From Bacillus sp. AFS006103 (GTDB lineage: Bacteria; Bacillota; Bacilli; Bacillales; Cytobacillaceae), in assembly GCA_002559145.1 (NCBI GenBank), contig NTXX01000028.1, positions 1-64,000 of the forward strand: a stretch of DNA of 64,000 nucleotides. The letters run 5' to 3'. The stretch's first letter is position 1; each line of letters opens with the position of its first letter. The notes beneath the pieces are model-generated. The model ran no database searches and was not told where the DNA came from. It saw only the letters and a list, made by a program, of their open reading frames with translations. The position numbers were made by a program, and so were the translations under genes. This document shows, piece by piece, positions 9,029 to 19,130 of the stretch.

Positions 9029-9782
9029 CTGTTTTCACCTTATAAAAATAGGATGAACAAATAATGATAGAAAATAAGATGATAGTTTGTAAGATAATCT
9101 TTAATAAATGTTTAAACGGATATTCTGTAAAAGGCTGAAATATAAGTAGGATAGAGGAACTTCCCATAATCAGCAAAAACCATAAAATAAATGATAAAAA
9201 ATACGCATATTTCCTACTTGGAAAAATAAAACAAATTGAAGTGATTGTTAATGCTAATATACCTACTAATAAGCTGGATATTAATATAAACACTAAATTT
9301 GTGATAACAGGATGACTTAACTGATATGCCAACATAGGCCTAACTTCCAATAATTGTTGTGAGATATACGCACTTGGGTTATGGGTACCATCTTTATTGA
9401 TGATGAAACTTATTATAAAATTTAACAATAATGATAGAAAAAAAACAGCGAATGATGAGATAAAAGATATAAATAAATTTGAGCCAAAATATTTCTTTTT
9501 TCCAAGTTTTAAAATTAAAATTTTATTTTCTCCAGTTTCAACATCCTGAATATAGTTCTCACAAACCATTATTAATAAATAAATTGGTAAGAACCACAAA
9601 AAAAGAATTTGCATCATATGTCCTTCTGAATTACCTACTAAGAATAATGATTGACTTGGAACAAATTTTCCCCTCCATTGATTATTAAGTAAAATTAAGT
9701 CAATGATAGGATACAACAACATAATAATTATTATAAATATGCTTTTTTTATTAGTTAGTAGTCTATGAAAGTAAAATTTCAC
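9018..9782 (-). CDS. ABC-type membrane subunit (first permease)
   Basis: 254 residues with about six membrane spans, starting at GTG 9782 with AGGAGA 8 bases upstream. A soluble loop of about 30 residues (NQWRGKFVPSQSLFLVGNSE) follows the first span, and another carries KDGTHNPSAYISQQ. The first is like the extracytoplasmic loop of ABC-2 permeases. It begins 63 bases after the secreted-protein gene, so it may be co-transcribed with it. Confidence 0.6.
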   Translation of the reverse strand: MKFYFHRLLTNKKSIFIIIIMLLYPIIDLILLNNQWRGKFVPSQSLFLVGNSEGHMMQILFLWFLPIYLLIMVCENYIQDVETGENKILILKLGKKKYFGSNLFISFISSFAVFFLSLLLNFIISFIINKDGTHNPSAYISQQLLEVRPMLAYQLSHPVITNLVFILISSLLVGILALTITSICFIFPSRKYAYFLSFILWFLLIMGSSSILLIFQPFTEYPFKHLLKIILQTIILFSIIICSSYFYKVKTDEI

Positions 9783-9844
9783 TTACTATTTCTCCTCTTA
9801 GGGTTTATTGAGAGAGATGGTGTACAAGATAGTTTCCTAATTAA

Positions 9845-10288
9845 TTAGTGTGAATAAAATACTCCAGTTTCCTCATCCCAATAGCCAGTAACTCCATAGG
9901 TATCACTGGTGTAATTATTATTTTGTGCTGTTAAATACACATCAGTTTGAGAAGCATTATCATATGCTGGGAAATATTTAGTATTTTCAATTTCGGCAAC
10001 AGGAAAAGCATCAGAAACATTTGTTCCACCAGCATTTTCTAGCCAGTACTGTGTTATAGCAGTATTCCCTTCCCCCGACTCTGTTACATTAACCATCCAA
10101 GCTTCATATCTATTGGTAGTTGATCTATATTCTGGAGCGCTTCTTGAATTGGCTTGATTTGCCTTGATAGTAAAAGAATAACCAATTTCATTATAAGATC
10201 CAGCATATGAAATTGAAGGAAACAGAAGCCCTAGGCCAATCGTTCCTATTAGTCCTAATTTAAGAAAACTCTTTTTTGATATTCTTAT
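9845..10288 (-). CDS. DUF2712-like secreted protein with a non-canonical start codon
   Basis: Reading back from the stop at 9845, the frame is open to 10303. The peptide has a full signal sequence (KSFLKLGLIGTIGLGLLFPS, then ISYAG) and a mature part with FTIKANQAN, WMVNVTESGEG, NNNYTSD and a YWDEETG tail, which I recall as the DUF2712 family. No ATG, GTG or TTG exists before the signal peptide. AGGGGG at 10295-10300 is ideally spaced for ATA 10288, and ATT 10294 is closer. Either AUA/AUU initiates or a G-to-A change has broken the start. It is probably the cargo of the exporter behind it. Confidence 0.65.
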   Translation of the reverse strand: MRISKKSFLKLGLIGTIGLGLLFPSISYAGSYNEIGYSFTIKANQANSRSAPEYRSTTNRYEAWMVNVTESGEGNTAITQYWLENAGGTNVSDAFPVAEIENTKYFPAYDNASQTDVYLTAQNNNYTSDTYGVTGYWDEETGVFYSH

Positions 10289-10309
10289 TTTAATTCCCCC
10301 TATTTATTA

Positions 10310-11042
10310 CCATCTCTCTTTATTTAATATTACAATACATTTATTTTTCAATCTATTTATAACATTCGACAATAATAGACAACTAAGCTTACTTATAACG
10401 CACAAGTTAATCCATCCCTAACATATAAAAACATTAATTCATTTAATCATTTGCTACTCAAATTATCAGTCTTTAAAAAATCCAGAAGATTTAGAAAAAA
10501 ATGAACTCTTTTAAGGGAAACCTCCACTTTTAGAGTCAATAGTACTAGGAAAGAATCTATTTAGATTTTTTCTGATAAGAGTTAGTACTTGTAATTGCTG
10601 ATAATGTATGCCATTTTTGCCCAGAATCTGATTTGGTTTTAAAATAATAAAAAAATAAACCAAATATCCATTTTTGTTTGATAAACTAAAAATGATTTTC
10701 TCTGCTTTAGCCACTCTTATTCCTGTCTCTAGGCTAGATTGAATGAACATCAGTATACAGGCCAACAGTTGGACCAATCATCTAATTATCGCCTACTCAT
10801 TCTTCCGCCATATCTAGGAGGATATTTAGAAATGAATCCAGTCATTGGTCTGACATTTCAAAAGAGGAAAGTCAGTTCAAGCATTTCTAGATAAAAGCAA
10901 TTACCTGACATATAATATACATTATATGCATTTAAACTATCAAAATCCTATGTTATACTCGTCATATAATGTATCTTTTTAGTTCCAATTGGGTTGATTT
11001 TTAGAGAGTTAAACTCAGCATATAAGTTAAGAGGTGAGAGTC
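10310..11042. other. Non-coding stretch with decayed reading frames
   Basis: No intact gene is seen. A forward frame at about 10730-10890 can be read as NEHQYTGQQLDQSSNYRLL and on to a stop. It has no start signal and I do not recognise it; it is probably a relic. The reverse frame at 10511-10777 has low-complexity content and no ribosome binding site. The right part carries the recombinase promoter region. Confidence 0.4.
10909..10974. repeat. Dyad and partial copy upstream of the tyrosine recombinase
   Basis: CATATAAT, four bases, ATTATATG form a perfect dyad at 10909-10928, and CATATAATGTA recurs at 10963. A 7-8 base inverted repeat with a short spacer is the shape of a tyrosine-recombinase core or repressor site. 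A TTATACT-like -10 element lies between the copies. Confidence 0.45.
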
Positions 11043-11957
11043 ATGCTGGAAGAGTATATTGCCTATCTTCAGAAAAAGGACAAGTCCCCGAAAACCATTA
11101 TTTCCTATCGGAATGATATCCATATGTTTTTAGAGGACCTACATATTCGGCCGGATCAATTTGTGACAGCAACGGATGTAAGAAAATGGATTACAAGAAT
11201 GTTAAATCCACTAGAAGGAAGACCACTAGCAATTACTACCATTAATCGACGGTTAAATGCTTTACGCAGTTTTTATTCCTGGGCCGTTAAACATAAGAAG
11301 CTGCAGCATAACCCTATGGAAGAAATTCAGGATATCAAATCGGCTGACGAAGATTCTGAAAAAATTATGTGGCTGACAGAAGAGGAGTTTGAAGATTTAT
11401 TGAATCGCGTGAGAAAGACACCGGTTAAAAGCAGAGGAGTAGATCCTGAAGAAAAGTACCGAAGGGACCGAGCAATTATTTATTTATTGACCTATGCTGG
11501 TTTGAGGGTGGATGAACTATCAAACCTAAAGTTAACCGATCTTGATTTGGAGTTACGACGTATTCGGATAGTTGGGAAGGGAAGGAAGCTGAGGACGGTT
11601 CCCATGTCCAATACCTTGTGGCAGGAACTGTACGACTGGTTAATGTTTAGGGCAGAAATGTCCAACAAAAAACCTCATGTAGTAGAGTCGACCTATGTAT
11701 TTTATAGCCAGCGATCACCCAAGTTTACCGTCCGTGGGATCCAAACGATGATTGAAAATTACAGCTTGTCGAAGAAAAAATTAACACCCCATATGTTTAG
11801 GCATACATTTTGTAAATGGATGTTAAAAGCCACCAATAATGACATTGAAAAGGTGAGGAGACTCGCCGGTCATAGTAATATTTCGACCACAGCAAGATAT
11901 TTACGAGATTCATATAGTGACTTAGCGGATGCTGTGGAGGCGATGCCGAAATTTTAA
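11043..11957 (+). CDS. Tyrosine recombinase (XerC/D-like integrase)
   Basis: 304 residues from ATG 11043, with AAGAGGTGA about 7 bases upstream. The N-terminal core-binding domain (1-95) starts EEYIAYLQKKDKSPKTI. The catalytic domain has Arg155 (YAGLRVDELSNL), HMFRH with His250 and Arg253, His277 (LAGHSNI) and nucleophile Tyr286 (ARYL). All pentad positions are present, so it should be active. The length is that of XerC/XerD, without an arm-binding domain, so dimer resolution or cassette movement is likelier than phage integration. It stands alone. Confidence 0.92.
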   Translation: MLEEYIAYLQKKDKSPKTIISYRNDIHMFLEDLHIRPDQFVTATDVRKWITRMLNPLEGRPLAITTINRRLNALRSFYSWAVKHKKLQHNPMEEIQDIKSADEDSEKIMWLTEEEFEDLLNRVRKTPVKSRGVDPEEKYRRDRAIIYLLTYAGLRVDELSNLKLTDLDLELRRIRIVGKGRKLRTVPMSNTLWQELYDWLMFRAEMSNKKPHVVESTYVFYSQRSPKFTVRGIQTMIENYSLSKKKLTPHMFRHTFCKWMLKATNNDIEKVRRLAGHSNISTTARYLRDSYSDLADAVEAMPKF

Positions 11958-12360
11958 TTTTATGAGAGAACCATTTGGTTATGAATTTGGAATTTTTATT
12001 TGTTGCACCACCGAATAATCGATTTTACTTTAGTTATTTTAGGTGTACGTAAGTAGTTTTATATATATCTATATATAATAGAAGAAAAACGTCAAAAGGA
12101 CGAACGTTTACCGTTTATAATATAACCTGTTTCCGTGGTTTAGATATGTGGTGTGTATCTCGCAACTTGTTTTAAAGTAAGGCAACTACCCCAACAAACG
12201 AGTGTTGCATTTTTTATCTTCCAGCGGTTTAACATAGCTTTAGTGAAGATGGGGAAGTGCTTCGTGTGTTTCTCAATATAAAAAATCAAGTCTTGGGGCT
12301 AGATAGTTTACATGGGGAAGCTTGCACGCGAGTATATTTTTCTTTATTATTTTACGCTGA

Positions 12361-12452
12361 CATCGAGCCTGTTTGACGTCGCCGATGCAACCTTTTGAAA
12401 GATGATTTAGGAAGGAAAGGAAACCATTTGACCTGGCAAATGGCTTTTTTTC
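12361..12452 (+). ncRNA. Repeated structured element, copy 1, ending in a terminator
   Basis: It matches a second copy at 26106-26197: CATCGAGCCTGTTTGACG, then GCAACCT, then GGAAGGAAAGGAAACCATTTG in the same order. It ends with CCATTTG-N5-CAAATGG followed by TTTTTTT. The second copy has a different but still paired hairpin at that place. No protein is encoded, so a small RNA or a leader is inferred. Confidence 0.4.
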
Positions 12453-12576
12453 GATTAATTCAGTTAATATAAAAAGAAGGGGCCTATTTAGATGCACCAA
12501 CAGTCATCAATAATTTTAATAACTATACCTTTGCCTCAAATGCCTCAGATCTATTATTCTATTATTGTAAGCAAGA

Positions 12577-12598
12577 CAGCCTTAAGGCTGATTTTTTT
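12577..12598 (+). terminator. Rho-independent terminator
   Basis: CAGCCTTAAGGCTG followed by ATTTTTTT. Related sequence, with weaker pairing, recurs near 24800 and 29965. Confidence 0.6.
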
Positions 12599-12712
12599 CT
12601 TAAGAAATAATTTTTAGAGAAATTCATTCCTAAATAAGTGAACCGTGTTGAAACAAAGTGAACCATAATGGTCGATTTTTTTTATTTATTTAATAAGATT
12701 CTTTCCTAGAGC

Positions 12713-12737
12713 AACAATGATAGTTGTTGTTTTTTTG
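12713..12737 (+). terminator. Rho-independent terminator
   Basis: CAACAA, a 6-base loop, TTGTTG, then seven T. It closes the non-coding stretch before the RHS gene. Confidence 0.6.
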
Positions 12738-13035
12738 ATTTATGAAGGAGAAATGTTAAGAAGCGATAATGCCAATATTAAAAAATGATTGATTGGATTT
12801 ATGGCATATTGCCGGTGAAAGAGCTATGGAGCCAAGTGCCATTCCCTTGGGTATTTTTAAGGGCTTTTTGAATATAGAATTGGGGAAATTTTTTATAAAC
12901 GATAAGTAAAAATGAGTATAATAAGTTGATAAGCTTGAATTCATCTGATATCAAAATTACATTTCAATAATATAGAATATTTTTCTGCCAATCTGAATAA
13001 TTATGGATAGTATTTGCATGTTTAGGGGGGATAGA
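12738..13035. other. Leader region of the RHS gene
   Basis: No gene is visible. Positions 12800-12880 include a GC-richer patch (CCGGTGAAAGAGC, then CCCTTGGG and AAGGGC) that can fold, upstream of the RHS start. It does not match a riboswitch consensus I know. Confidence 0.3.
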
Positions 13036-16000
13036 ATGTTACTTGGTGAAGTCCAGAGGAAAATTGAAACATACGATATCGTGCCTGACATTGGGGAACT
13101 TCCTGAAAAGAAACCAAAAACAAAAATGGAATTAACAAATAAGAGAACACGGAACTCCACCCGGTTTATCAATCCTGATGGTAGTTTTACAGAGGAAATT
13201 TACAATCAGCCAATTTTCTACCAAGATATTAGTGATAAAAAATGGAAAAGGATTGATAATACCCTAAAGAAGAGTCCTCTAGCTCCAGATAAATTTATCA
13301 ACACTGCGAATGAATTTAAGTCGATATTCGCAGAAGAATCAGATATAAGCAAATTAGTTTCTGTACAAAAGCAAGGATACAATTTAGATATGCTACTAGT
13401 TGGGGCGAGAAAAGTTAAATCGGTCATTAATAATGATGAAATCATTTATCCTGATATCCTTCCACAAGTTGATTTATCTTATGTAGTGACAAATGATAAG
13501 ATAAAAGAATCTCTTATTTTAAAAACACCAACGGGGCAAAGTCAATATTCCTTTGAGCTAAAAATACCAGCAAATTTAACAGAAAGTTTGTTGACGAATG
13601 GCAATATCACTATTTCCTCTCAATTTGGAGACCTACTGTGGATTCTCGAAAAGCCTAGAATGATTGATTCGAATGGTATCTATTCGGATAATGCCTATTT
13701 TAATATTCGTAAAGAGGGCAATCGAACGTTTATTGATATTATCCTTGATACCAGCTATTTAAATAATCCTAGTAGAAGCTACCCTGTCACGATTGACCCT
13801 TCCTTTCAATCTACTTTATTAATTCGAGACACGTTTATTTCCAATCGCTATCCCCAATCCTCTTATTCAAGTAGTACGTATATGCATACAGGCATGACTC
13901 CATCCTACGGGGTTACTCGTTCTTTAATTCGATTTGCTCTGCCCCCACTGCCTAGTAATAGCCGAATTACAACAGCTACCTTCCAAGCATATCAAACTAA
14001 CACTGGCGTATCGAATACAACTGTGGATTTGTATCGACTTAATTCATCCTGGGGCGATGCTGTAACTTGGGACACCCAGCCTTTGGCTGCAGCTACAGCA
14101 GAATCAAGTTTAGCGCCCAATACTTACAATGCGTTCTGGGTATGGTACATCACAAAATTGACACAAGATTGGTACAATGGGGTCCAATCCAATTATGGGC
14201 TGATGTTAAGAAATAGGGATGAAAGCACGGCACCTTGGGCTTCCTTTACGACAAAGGAAAATACAGCAACTTATGTACCCAAAATATCGATTACGTATGA
14301 AGTTGATCCGATTGGTCTTGAAGATTATTGGCATCAAACAGAGGAGGGAATAAATCCAAGTAACGGGAATTTAACCCTTTCAGAAACCGATTTCGTCATT
14401 TCTGGCCGTGGAACTCCACTCACGATCGAAAGAACGTACAATAGTCGAAATACCATCGAAAAAGGGTTATTTGGGTATGGATGGTCCAGTAATTTGGATG
14501 TTCGGCTCAACTACGCTGCATCGGGTCCTGTCGTCTATACGGACGGTGATGGAACCAGGCACTTCTTTGGAGAAGCAGTCGAAGGTGGTTATATAGCTCA
14601 AAGTGGGAGCTATTTAAATTTAACGAGGCAATCAGATGGAATTTTTATTCTAACACTTGAAGATAAAACCACAAACATAACCTTTAATAATAATGGGCGT
14701 ATACAATCCATTACAGATCTTAATGGCAATGTCACCACGTTTACTTATAGTCTTTCAGGTCAGTTACAAAGCATAAAGGACGCTTCAAATCGGACGATAA
14801 GTATTTCCTACGGGAGCAGTGGATATATTTCTACGATCACGGTTGAAACTCGTAGTTACCGATATTTACAGGATGCTAATGGCTATTTGACGTCTTATAC
14901 AAATGCGAAAAATATCACTAAAAATTATGTATATGACGTGATAGGCAGATTAACTGGCAGGAAAGATGGTCGAAGTATTACAACATCTTTCACCTACGAT
15001 GCTTCAAGCAGGGTCAGTAAAGTTAGCCGCCCGATTACGATTGAAGGCACAGCTAGTGAGAGTGTTATTACATTTAGTTATGATCCTGTAAATACCTGGA
15101 GCACACGATATTCTAACATTAATCAACGAACAGACTATAGCTATGATTCATTGGGCAGGGTCAAGCAAATCATTGAAAACATTACAGACCCTGTTAATAA
15201 AAAAACGTCAATATTTAGCTTTAGCGACAATAATGAGGTCGTCCAAGTACTAGACCCAAAAAATCAATCGTACGTATATGAGTACGATGATCAAGGGAAT
15301 CTAACATCCGAAAAATTACCTGAAAATCAAATGGCGTATTATACATTTGATAATCAAAACAATCTCATAACAGAGCAAGACTTCAATCAGAATAAAGAGG
15401 TGCATGATTATGATGTGAAAAATAATGAAACGGAATCGATTGATCCCTATGTACAATCGGTTTCAAAAAGATACGATACGGTTGGCAATCTTTTATATCA
15501 AACAAATCCCATGTCGGTATCAGATAATCTCTTGCCAAACTCAGGGTTTGAATACGGAGCTACGTGGCCAGATTATTGGAAGCAAGGGGTTGAATATGGA
15601 AGAACCGCACAATTTGCCTGGGCAACGAATGCCAAATTTGGTACTCGTTCGATTAGCATTTCCAATCCAACCGGATGGGCGATTGTTTATCAGACGATCA
15701 ATTTCAGTATTCAAGATACGTATATCTTCAGCGGCTATGTAAAAACAGCGGCTACGACTGGAAAAGCCTATCTCAAGGTGGAATACTTTGATGCTTCCAA
15801 CACTTTGCTGGGTCAAAGAAACTCCTATGGGCTGACGGGAACACATGAATGGACCCGCTTGCAGACAGTTATTTCTGATATTCCTGCAGGGACGGTAACC
15901 TTACGTGTATCTGCCGCTTTAGATGCGGGGCAGGGGACGGCTTACTTTGATGCGATTCAATTTGAAAAAGGAAATGTGGTAAGTGCTTATAACCTCATTG

Positions 16001-18579
16001 ATAATTCCAGCTTTGAAAAATTTAGCAGTCCGACCGATCTGATACCCCAATACTGGTCTACAAGTGGAAATGTAACATCAGCTGATGGCCGTTATCAAAA
16101 GACAGATAGTATGGATCCAAGAGTGTATGTTGGCAATGATTCCTTCAAACTCACGGGTGAAAAAGGGAAGAATAAGTATTTGGTTCAGAGGATTCCACTT
16201 TCGGGAGATGCCAATACAAAAATGACTTTATCAGGGTGGTCCTATCAGGAAGGGGCCGATCCTGCTGGTGGGGACTATGCTTTACAAGTTGGAATTAATT
16301 ATACTGACGGCACAACAGATTGGAGATTTGCTAATGATTTTAGTAAAACCATGCAGGGGTGGCAGCATCTTTCCGTAGAGGTAGAACCAGCCAAAGATAA
16401 AACTTTCCAATCCATTGATGTCTACTTGTTATTTTATAACCAAACCGGAGCCGCATGGTTTGATGCGATAAGACTCGAAATAGGCCCTTCTCATACTTCC
16501 TTTTTATATGATGCCGGTAAAAACTACCTTACATCTAGTGAGGATCCATTAGGAAACACGGTTATTTATTCCTACGATTTTTTTGGAAATAGGACTGTGG
16601 TTATTGATGGAAATGGGAATAAAACAACGAATACGTATAATGCAGAGAATGAGCTCACCTCCGTCACAGATGCGAAAGGGTTTATTACTTCCTATCTATA
16701 TGATGGGGAGGGAAATCTAACCGAGGTAACCAATGCAAAAGGGTTTAAGCAAACGTATCTATTTAATGAGCTTAATCAATTATCGAAGTGGACAGATGCG
16801 CTTAATCGTTCGACCACTTTTGAAATAGATAAATTTGGAAATCGAACAAAAGTGCGAAATTCTGATACTACCACTGTTTCAAACGCATATGATATTTTCA
16901 ATCGTTTAATTTCGATCTCCTATAATGATGTCAAACAGTTTGATTTAGAATATGATCTGAATGATAATATCACAAAAGTTACGAAAACAAACGGTCCCAT
17001 CACCACCTTTACTTATGATTTGAATAACCGTTTAAAATCAGAAACAGAAGGAGTTAACTCGACTAGTTATAGCTATGATGGTAATTCCAATATCAAGGAA
17101 TTATCGATTCCAGGAGGAAGTCAAACCAGCTTTATTTATAATAAATTAAATTTACTAAGGTCGCTTCTAAAAAACAACTCAACCATAGCTAACTATATTT
17201 ATAACGAGAGTGGGCAAGTGCAATCGATTTATTTCACCAACGGTACGTATGCATCCTTTGAATACAATGGTGCAAACCAATTAGTAAGTCTCACTAATTA
17301 CAACGTCAATGGCATCGTCATGGAACGCTTTTTATATACATTTGCAACAAATGGAAATATCATGAGTGTCCAAACCACGAAAGGAACGGTGAATTATCAA
17401 TATGATCAGCTAAATCAATTGACACAAGAGACTTTATTAGATGGCACGATGATTTCCTATGAATATGATTCTGTAGGGAATCGGACGAAAAAAACCGTTA
17501 CGAAAGGAACTAGTTCCACCATCACCACCTACAGCTTTAATCAAGCAAATCAACTAATATCGGAAAATAATCAGCCGTATCTGTACGATCTTAACGGTAA
17601 CTTGGTGGATAATGGGAAAAGTATATACACTTTTAATGCGGATAATCGTTTGATTGAAGTGAAAGAAAAAGCTACAGGGAACACCGTTACTTTCAGTTAC
17701 GATTATCAGGGTAGACGCAAAACAATGACCACAACTAGCGGAACAGTCACTTTTCATTATGATCAAGGAAATAATGTTATTTTTGAAACCGATCAATCAG
17801 GTGTTGTTCTTGTGGAATACACATGGGATCATGAAAATCGACCTGTAACGATGATCAAAAATAGTCTGACCTATTACTATCATCTTAATGGTCATGGTGA
17901 TGTTGTTGCACTAACGGATAAGGATGGAAATAATGTGGCATCATATACTTATGATGCATGGGGGAATATTACTTCTTCAGCAGGGACAATAAAGGAAACT
18001 AACCCTTACCGTTATGCTGGATATCGTTACGACGAAATTACCGGACTTTATTATTTAATGGCTAGATACTATGAGCCAAGTGTGAGTCGATTTTTGACAA
18101 AGGATACTTTTGAAGGGTTTAATTCTAATCCGTTAACTTTAAACCAGTATGCATTTGCAAATAATAATCCTGTAATGTATGTCGACCCCAACGGTCAATT
18201 TTCATGGTCACTTGCTGCTGCTTGGTTATCCCTAACTTTAGCAGTTATCGGTGTTATTACTGCATTACCCGGTTATGCTACTGCAGCATTAGCAATTAAT
18301 ATAGGTATCCTTGTATATGATATATATCAAGCAAGAGTTGTAAAGCATTATAGTTTTACTAGTGGTACATTTTGGAAATTTATTGCTCTAGATTTACTTG
18401 GTGTCTCTACAGGGGCAGCCGCAAAAATTGGAAGTAAATTTGCAGTTTTAGCTAAAAGTGAGCATGTAGATAGTTTTGCTACATTTGCAATTGGGAAAGC
18501 AAGTTTAACTTGGAATACACTTCGCCCTATTGCTGATTATCTTAATAAGAAAATTAAAAATAAAAAGAAAAGGAAATAA
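13036..18579 (+). CDS. RHS/YD-repeat polymorphic toxin-like protein
   Basis: 1847 residues. I start at ATG 13036, which AGGGGGG precedes by 6 bases; in-frame ATGs at 13003 and 13018 have no binding site. Residues 1-260 are an N-terminal region without a signal peptide. A DNRLRE-type module (about 270-430) has STTVDLYRLNSSWGD-like sequence. YD/RHS repeats run from 450 to 830. Two carbohydrate-binding-like modules (about 835-1150) contain LLPNSGFEYG and LIDNSSFEKF. More YD repeats then lead to the RHS core YRYAGYRYDEITGLYYLMAR and LTKDTF, ending at DPNGQ near residue 1720. The last 126 residues are unrelated and hydrophobic, then lysine-rich, as expected of the variable toxic tip. Confidence 0.9.
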   Translation: MLLGEVQRKIETYDIVPDIGELPEKKPKTKMELTNKRTRNSTRFINPDGSFTEEIYNQPIFYQDISDKKWKRIDNTLKKSPLAPDKFINTANEFKSIFAEESDISKLVSVQKQGYNLDMLLVGARKVKSVINNDEIIYPDILPQVDLSYVVTNDKIKESLILKTPTGQSQYSFELKIPANLTESLLTNGNITISSQFGDLLWILEKPRMIDSNGIYSDNAYFNIRKEGNRTFIDIILDTSYLNNPSRSYPVTIDPSFQSTLLIRDTFISNRYPQSSYSSSTYMHTGMTPSYGVTRSLIRFALPPLPSNSRITTATFQAYQTNTGVSNTTVDLYRLNSSWGDAVTWDTQPLAAATAESSLAPNTYNAFWVWYITKLTQDWYNGVQSNYGLMLRNRDESTAPWASFTTKENTATYVPKISITYEVDPIGLEDYWHQTEEGINPSNGNLTLSETDFVISGRGTPLTIERTYNSRNTIEKGLFGYGWSSNLDVRLNYAASGPVVYTDGDGTRHFFGEAVEGGYIAQSGSYLNLTRQSDGIFILTLEDKTTNITFNNNGRIQSITDLNGNVTTFTYSLSGQLQSIKDASNRTISISYGSSGYISTITVETRSYRYLQDANGYLTSYTNAKNITKNYVYDVIGRLTGRKDGRSITTSFTYDASSRVSKVSRPITIEGTASESVITFSYDPVNTWSTRYSNINQRTDYSYDSLGRVKQIIENITDPVNKKTSIFSFSDNNEVVQVLDPKNQSYVYEYDDQGNLTSEKLPENQMAYYTFDNQNNLITEQDFNQNKEVHDYDVKNNETESIDPYVQSVSKRYDTVGNLLYQTNPMSVSDNLLPNSGFEYGATWPDYWKQGVEYGRTAQFAWATNAKFGTRSISISNPTGWAIVYQTINFSIQDTYIFSGYVKTAATTGKAYLKVEYFDASNTLLGQRNSYGLTGTHEWTRLQTVISDIPAGTVTLRVSAALDAGQGTAYFDAIQFEKGNVVSAYNLIDNSSFEKFSSPTDLIPQYWSTSGNVTSADGRYQKTDSMDPRVYVGNDSFKLTGEKGKNKYLVQRIPLSGDANTKMTLSGWSYQEGADPAGGDYALQVGINYTDGTTDWRFANDFSKTMQGWQHLSVEVEPAKDKTFQSIDVYLLFYNQTGAAWFDAIRLEIGPSHTSFLYDAGKNYLTSSEDPLGNTVIYSYDFFGNRTVVIDGNGNKTTNTYNAENELTSVTDAKGFITSYLYDGEGNLTEVTNAKGFKQTYLFNELNQLSKWTDALNRSTTFEIDKFGNRTKVRNSDTTTVSNAYDIFNRLISISYNDVKQFDLEYDLNDNITKVTKTNGPITTFTYDLNNRLKSETEGVNSTSYSYDGNSNIKELSIPGGSQTSFIYNKLNLLRSLLKNNSTIANYIYNESGQVQSIYFTNGTYASFEYNGANQLVSLTNYNVNGIVMERFLYTFATNGNIMSVQTTKGTVNYQYDQLNQLTQETLLDGTMISYEYDSVGNRTKKTVTKGTSSTITTYSFNQANQLISENNQPYLYDLNGNLVDNGKSIYTFNADNRLIEVKEKATGNTVTFSYDYQGRRKTMTTTSGTVTFHYDQGNNVIFETDQSGVVLVEYTWDHENRPVTMIKNSLTYYYHLNGHGDVVALTDKDGNNVASYTYDAWGNITSSAGTIKETNPYRYAGYRYDEITGLYYLMARYYEPSVSRFLTKDTFEGFNSNPLTLNQYAFANNNPVMYVDPNGQFSWSLAAAWLSLTLAVIGVITALPGYATAALAINIGILVYDIYQARVVKHYSFTSGTFWKFIALDLLGVSTGAAAKIGSKFAVLAKSEHVDSFATFAIGKASLTWNTLRPIADYLNKKIKNKKKRK

Positions 18580-18641
18580 AAAGTTGAGTTTTGGAGAAAA
18601 TAATTATAATAAATAAAACTTTTTTAAAAGGATTTAATAAT

Positions 18642-18926
18642 ATGAGTCGATTTCAGCTACATTTATTATTAGGTTACATTTTTTTTGTTGGTGCAATAGG
18701 TACGATTATAACTTTTAAATTAGAAAAAAATAAGAAATTACAATTAAAATTTATTCTTATGTTAATTCTTTTAATAACAATTCCATCAGCATTATGGTTT
18801 ATTTTTTTGGTTCATTTAAATGTTACCGAATCATTAATTATTATGGGTTTATTACTAGGGGTCGGTTTGCTTACTATGGCCCCACATATTATAGATTTAT
18901 TTTCAATAAATAAAAAAAATAAATAA
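18642..18926 (+). CDS. Small membrane protein, putative immunity protein for the RHS toxin tip
   Basis: 94 residues from ATG 18642, with AAAGGA 9 bases upstream; the earlier in-frame TTG 18591 has no signal. It has three hydrophobic segments (LLLGYIFFVGAIGTII, FILMLILLITIPSALW, SLIIMGLLLGVGLL) and lysine-rich ends. It begins 62 bases after the RHS stop and ends before a strong terminator, so it is the last gene of that transcript. Immunity is inferred from position and size: a membrane partner fits a membrane-acting toxin tip. I recognise no family. Confidence 0.6.
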   Translation: MSRFQLHLLLGYIFFVGAIGTIITFKLEKNKKLQLKFILMLILLITIPSALWFIFLVHLNVTESLIIMGLLLGVGLLTMAPHIIDLFSINKKNK

Positions 18927-18935
18927 ATATCTTTT

Positions 18936-18977
18936 AGATTGTTGAGAAATGGTATTTTTTTCTCAGCAATCTTTTGT
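18936..18977 (+). terminator. Terminator of the RHS/immunity transcript
   Basis: AGATTGTTGAGAA pairs with TTCTCAGCAATCT with one mismatch, followed by TTTTG. Confidence 0.75.
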
Positions 18978-19130
18978 CTAGTCTTTTTCAAAATTTTTAT
19001 GTATAAGGGTCTTTCTTAACGGAAATAAGGAAACTTTCACCACTCGGGTTATGCAGAATTATGTCGAAAGTTGATAGAGTCAAATCCGGTCGAAAACAGG
19101 ACGGCTTTGACTTTATTTTTTTATAAACTA

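Noticed and set aside
10511..10777. 88-codon reverse frame
   Set aside because: Low-complexity content, no binding site and no recognisable pattern; likely chance in decayed DNA.
12780..12900. Possible riboswitch before the RHS gene
   Set aside because: The patch folds but does not fit c-di-GMP, SAM, purine, fluoride or guanidine consensus sequences that I know.
13003..13035. Longer N-terminus for the RHS protein
   Set aside because: AGGGGGG lies between these codons and ATG 13036 at ideal spacing, so the earlier starts are unlikely.
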